Shown here piece after piece: positions 62,071 to 64,000 of a stretch of DNA of 64,000 bases. The notes beneath the pieces are model-generated. The model was not told where the DNA came from and did not search any database. It saw only the letters and a program-made list of their open reading frames with translations. Within the stretch, counting starts at the first letter, position 1. Each line of letters begins with the position of its first letter. Position numbers and translations under genes: made by a program. Origin of the DNA: Fusibacter sp963666805 (GTDB lineage Bacteria > Bacillota > Clostridia > Peptostreptococcales > Acidaminobacteraceae); contig CAXXWR010000006.1 in assembly GCA_963666805.2 (NCBI GenBank), positions 620,001 to 684,000 on the forward strand, in the 5' to 3' direction.

Positions 62071-63009
62071 ATGTTTATTATAGAAGCTGAAGAAGTTGAA
62101 AAGAAGTTAACCATGGAAGTTTGTATAGGACTGATGAGAGAGGCTTTTTCTGATTATGAAAAAGGCAAGATTATTCAGCCTTTGCGGTCTATTCATCAAT
62201 TCCCTGGTCAGCATAAATTTGGTTTTATGCCTGCCTATCTTGGCGACGGCAAAACCTTTGGAGCTAAAGTGATTAACGCCTGTCATGCCAATTTGGGCAC
62301 AGACTATCCCTCACATGCTGGTTATGTCATGATGTTTGAAGCCAAACACGGGATGCCACTAGGTCTTGTAGAAGCAGGGACGATTACGAGAATTAGAACC
62401 GGTGCGGTCAGTGGGGTTGCCACTGATTTATTGGCTAAAAAAGATGCCTCAACGTTGGCGATTATTGGCTCAGGGGCACAGGGACATTCTCACCTTGACG
62501 CTATGATGCTTGTAAGACCCTCTATCAAAGAAGTCCGTCTCTTTGACCTTTACCCAGCGGCAGCAGAAAAACTGAAAAGCTATGCAGAATCAAAATACGG
62601 GATCAAGGCAGTGGTTGGAGCCGATGTCCAAAGTAGCGTTAAAGACGCCGATATTATCTGCACAGTGACTCCAAGCAGTCAGCCTTATCTCAAGGCAGAA
62701 TGGGTGAGCCAAGGAGCACATATCAACGCAGTAGGTGCTTTTACTCCATCGACGCGTGAGATTACTTCTGAACTCATGGCAAAGGTTAAACTCTATGCCG
62801 ATGACCAAACCGCTATGACTAAAGAATGTGGCGAATACCTCGTTCCTTTAGAAGAAGGTTTAATCGACGAAAGCCATATCAAAGGGACAGTCGGTGGCCT
62901 CATCAATGGCACTTGCGAGGGCAGAACAAACGATGATGAAATCACCCTTTTTGATGCCTTAGGTCTTGCTATAGAAGATGTGATCTGTGGTCAGTATTTT
63001 TGTCAATAA
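62071..63009 (+). CDS. ornithine cyclodeaminase/mu-crystallin family enzyme
   Basis: The 312-residue protein belongs to the family of ornithine cyclodeaminase, archaeal alanine dehydrogenase and mu-crystallin. It shows HQFPGQHKFGFMPAYLGD, the EAGTITRIRTGAVSGVAT substrate region, the Rossmann motif IIGSGAQGHSHLDAM and GAFTPSTREI. Members reduce or deaminate amino acids or cyclic imines with NAD(P). Here it may process an amino acid or imine released by the peptidases. It is the last gene of the operon, 24 bases after the metallopeptidase gene. Confidence 0.9.
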   Translation: MFIIEAEEVEKKLTMEVCIGLMREAFSDYEKGKIIQPLRSIHQFPGQHKFGFMPAYLGDGKTFGAKVINACHANLGTDYPSHAGYVMMFEAKHGMPLGLVEAGTITRIRTGAVSGVATDLLAKKDASTLAIIGSGAQGHSHLDAMMLVRPSIKEVRLFDLYPAAAEKLKSYAESKYGIKAVVGADVQSSVKDADIICTVTPSSQPYLKAEWVSQGAHINAVGAFTPSTREITSELMAKVKLYADDQTAMTKECGEYLVPLEEGLIDESHIKGTVGGLINGTCEGRTNDDEITLFDALGLAIEDVICGQYFCQ

Positions 63010-63040
63010 AGCCATTTTTAAAAATAAAAAATGCCCCCCC

Positions 63041-63086
63041 ACCCCTTCGGAGAATCAGCGACTAGTGACTGGTTTTTTGGAGGGGT
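63041..63086. terminator. possible terminator between convergent genes
   Basis: ACCCCTTC (63041-63048) pairs with GGAGGGGT (63079-63086). On the minus strand the stem is followed by G-rich sequence and then a T-rich stretch, so it fits the leftward gene better than the rightward operon. Confidence 0.5.
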
Positions 63087-63103
63087 TTATTGATTGATAT
63101 CTA

Positions 63104-63514
63104 TTATTTTTTTTCAAAACATTGAATGAAAGTAAATCCAAGTATAATAGTTAGGAAATCAATAGCATTTGAAATAATGGATGATGTGATTGTAAGAATT
63201 GTTAAAATATGCAAAAAATAGAATAGACAGATGAATATTAAAAACGGAAAAGATATTTGAAAAAATTTAATTAGATTAAAAGATAAATGTCCATTCTTTT
63301 TTGGCTGTTCAAATTTTATGTATATGCCTAAAAAAAGTCCGATTAAAAGAAATCCTAGACAGTGAATTAATAAAGAAAGGTTATACAATATTTCACTTCC
63401 TTGGTGATTTGCGATAATAAACATGATGCGTTGAAGTTCTAAAAATTCTGCACTAGCAAGTACAATAATGAGACTAATAATTAATAATATGAATGGTTTA
63501 AAATATTTTTTCAT
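63104..63514 (-). CDS. membrane protein of unknown function, four predicted helices
   Basis: The 136-residue product is strongly hydrophobic, with helices at about 7-24, 45-66, 82-106 and 112-131, and short charged ends (MKKYFK and FEKK). I recognise no family. CAAGGAGAAC lies before the ATG. The base composition is more AT-rich than in the peptide operon to the left. It follows the truncated gene at the window end by 80 bases on the same strand and may be cotranscribed with it. Confidence 0.65.
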   Translation of the reverse strand: MKKYFKPFILLIISLIIVLASAEFLELQRIMFIIANHQGSEILYNLSLLIHCLGFLLIGLFLGIYIKFEQPKKNGHLSFNLIKFFQISFPFLIFICLFYFLHILTILTITSSIISNAIDFLTIILGFTFIQCFEKK

Positions 63515-63594
63515 GAGGTTCTCCTTGTGTAAAATTGATGTATAAGTTTATATAAAATAGGATAAGATTTAAGCCTATCCTGTTTTATTAAATG

Positions 63595-64000
63595 CTATGA
63601 AATACTGTCAAATGAGACCAAGCAATTTAAATCCCATTGTCTAGTGTCTTGAGAGACTATAACTGCTGCTTCTGCAGAAAGTCGGCCAGAAAAAATACCG
63701 TCATTGAGAAGAACGTAAGTACCTCTATCACTTATACTGTAGTAACGATTAACAGAAGGTCTTAAAATTGTTTTTGAGTTTTGATCATTTCGACTATTAT
63801 AGGAATTGTTTCCATTAATATCAGTGTATAAGGCTCCCAATTTTGAATTGTTCAAGTATAAATTTGAAAAATCAATAGAAGAGTCATCTCCATGAATAAT
63901 CTCGTAAAATCCATTTTTATCGGACCTATACATAATATGTTTTCCTTCATCGACGAGTATGAGGTGTTTGAGTCCATAAGTAATCTCGTAAATAAAGTGA
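63595..64000 (-). CDS. hypothetical protein, 3' part only
   Basis: The frame stays open to the last base of the window, so the start lies beyond it and only the C-terminal 134 or so residues are seen. The sequence is rich in Asn, Ser, Tyr, Asp and aromatic residues, with YRSDKNGFYEII, LYTDINGNNSYNSRN and WDLNCLVSFDSIS, and no membrane helix, which suggests a secreted or surface beta-rich domain. I do not recognise the family. The internal ATG at 63933 is not supported as a start because homologous-looking sequence continues upstream without interruption and no ribosome site is present. Confidence 0.6.
   Translation of the reverse strand, partial: HFIYEITYGLKHLILVDEGKHIMYRSDKNGFYEIIHGDDSSIDFSNLYLNNSKLGALYTDINGNNSYNSRNDQNSKTILRPSVNRYYSISDRGTYVLLNDGIFSGRLSAEAAVIVSQDTRQWDLNCLVSFDSIS

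Noticed and set aside
1..64000. Mobile elements, prophage, CRISPR arrays, rRNA or tRNA genes
   Set aside because: No transposase, integrase, phage structural gene, repeat-spacer array or recognisable RNA gene was found on reading both strands, although short tRNA-like folds cannot be excluded without a covariance-model search.

Overview
The window reads as a chromosomal segment of an AT-rich, low-GC Gram-positive anaerobe, most likely a Clostridia member that ferments peptides and amino acids. The basis is AGGAGG-type ribosome sites, lipoprotein signal peptides, several consensus sigma-A promoters, clostridial-style AdhE, many oligopeptide transport and peptidase genes, and no respiratory genes. 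Genus cannot be fixed from the sequence; a Fusibacter-like lineage is only a guess. No rRNA, tRNA, CRISPR array, transposase or phage gene was seen.

Layout. 1-5210: the end of a NagA-like deacetylase, a large lipoprotein, a permuted-papain (YiiX-like) hydrolase, a lipoprotein-type 7TMR-DISM diguanylate cyclase and a DUF1543 protein. 5310-11700: a catabolic cluster (class III aminotransferase, double-domain class II aldolase, FGGY kinase, MFS carrier, TetR regulator) behind a consensus promoter with a perfect 26-bp palindrome. 11720-13652 (-): an HD-GYP phosphodiesterase broken by one base in an A tract. 13844-15274: class II photolyase.

15290-30730: alanine racemase and an M20 amidohydrolase; on the other strand an LD-carboxypeptidase and a beta-lactamase-fold protein with an inserted zinc ribbon; then a sigma-54 activator and an eight-gene operon (peptide-binding lipoprotein, OppBCDF, C39-like protease, YkfC-like NlpC/P60 protease, M19 dipeptidase). 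All three transcription units start at -24/-12 (GG-N10-GC) sequences, and three spaced copies of TTCCG-N6-CGGAA precede the transporter. I infer a sigma-54 regulon for uptake and breakdown of muropeptides or other D-amino-acid peptides, functionally similar to the dpp-ykf locus of Bacillus subtilis.

30769-44456: chemotaxis receptor, adhE with Rex-like sites, HsmA-like membrane protein, a beta-propeller diguanylate cyclase, Nudix hydrolase, a degenerate HD-GYP protein, a small membrane protein, YgjP metalloprotease, beta-carbonic anhydrase and a nitroreductase. Four cyclic-di-GMP genes lie in the first 42 kb.

44686-63009: one tight 18-kb run of 14 genes from a consensus sigma-A promoter: a second Opp transporter, PatB/MalY-type lyase, YheO-type regulator, TldD/TldE, an amidohydrolase, two S9 peptidases, an M61-like metallopeptidase and an ornithine-cyclodeaminase-family enzyme. 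This looks like import of peptides followed by complete intracellular digestion. 63104-64000 (-): two unrecognised genes, the last cut by the window edge.
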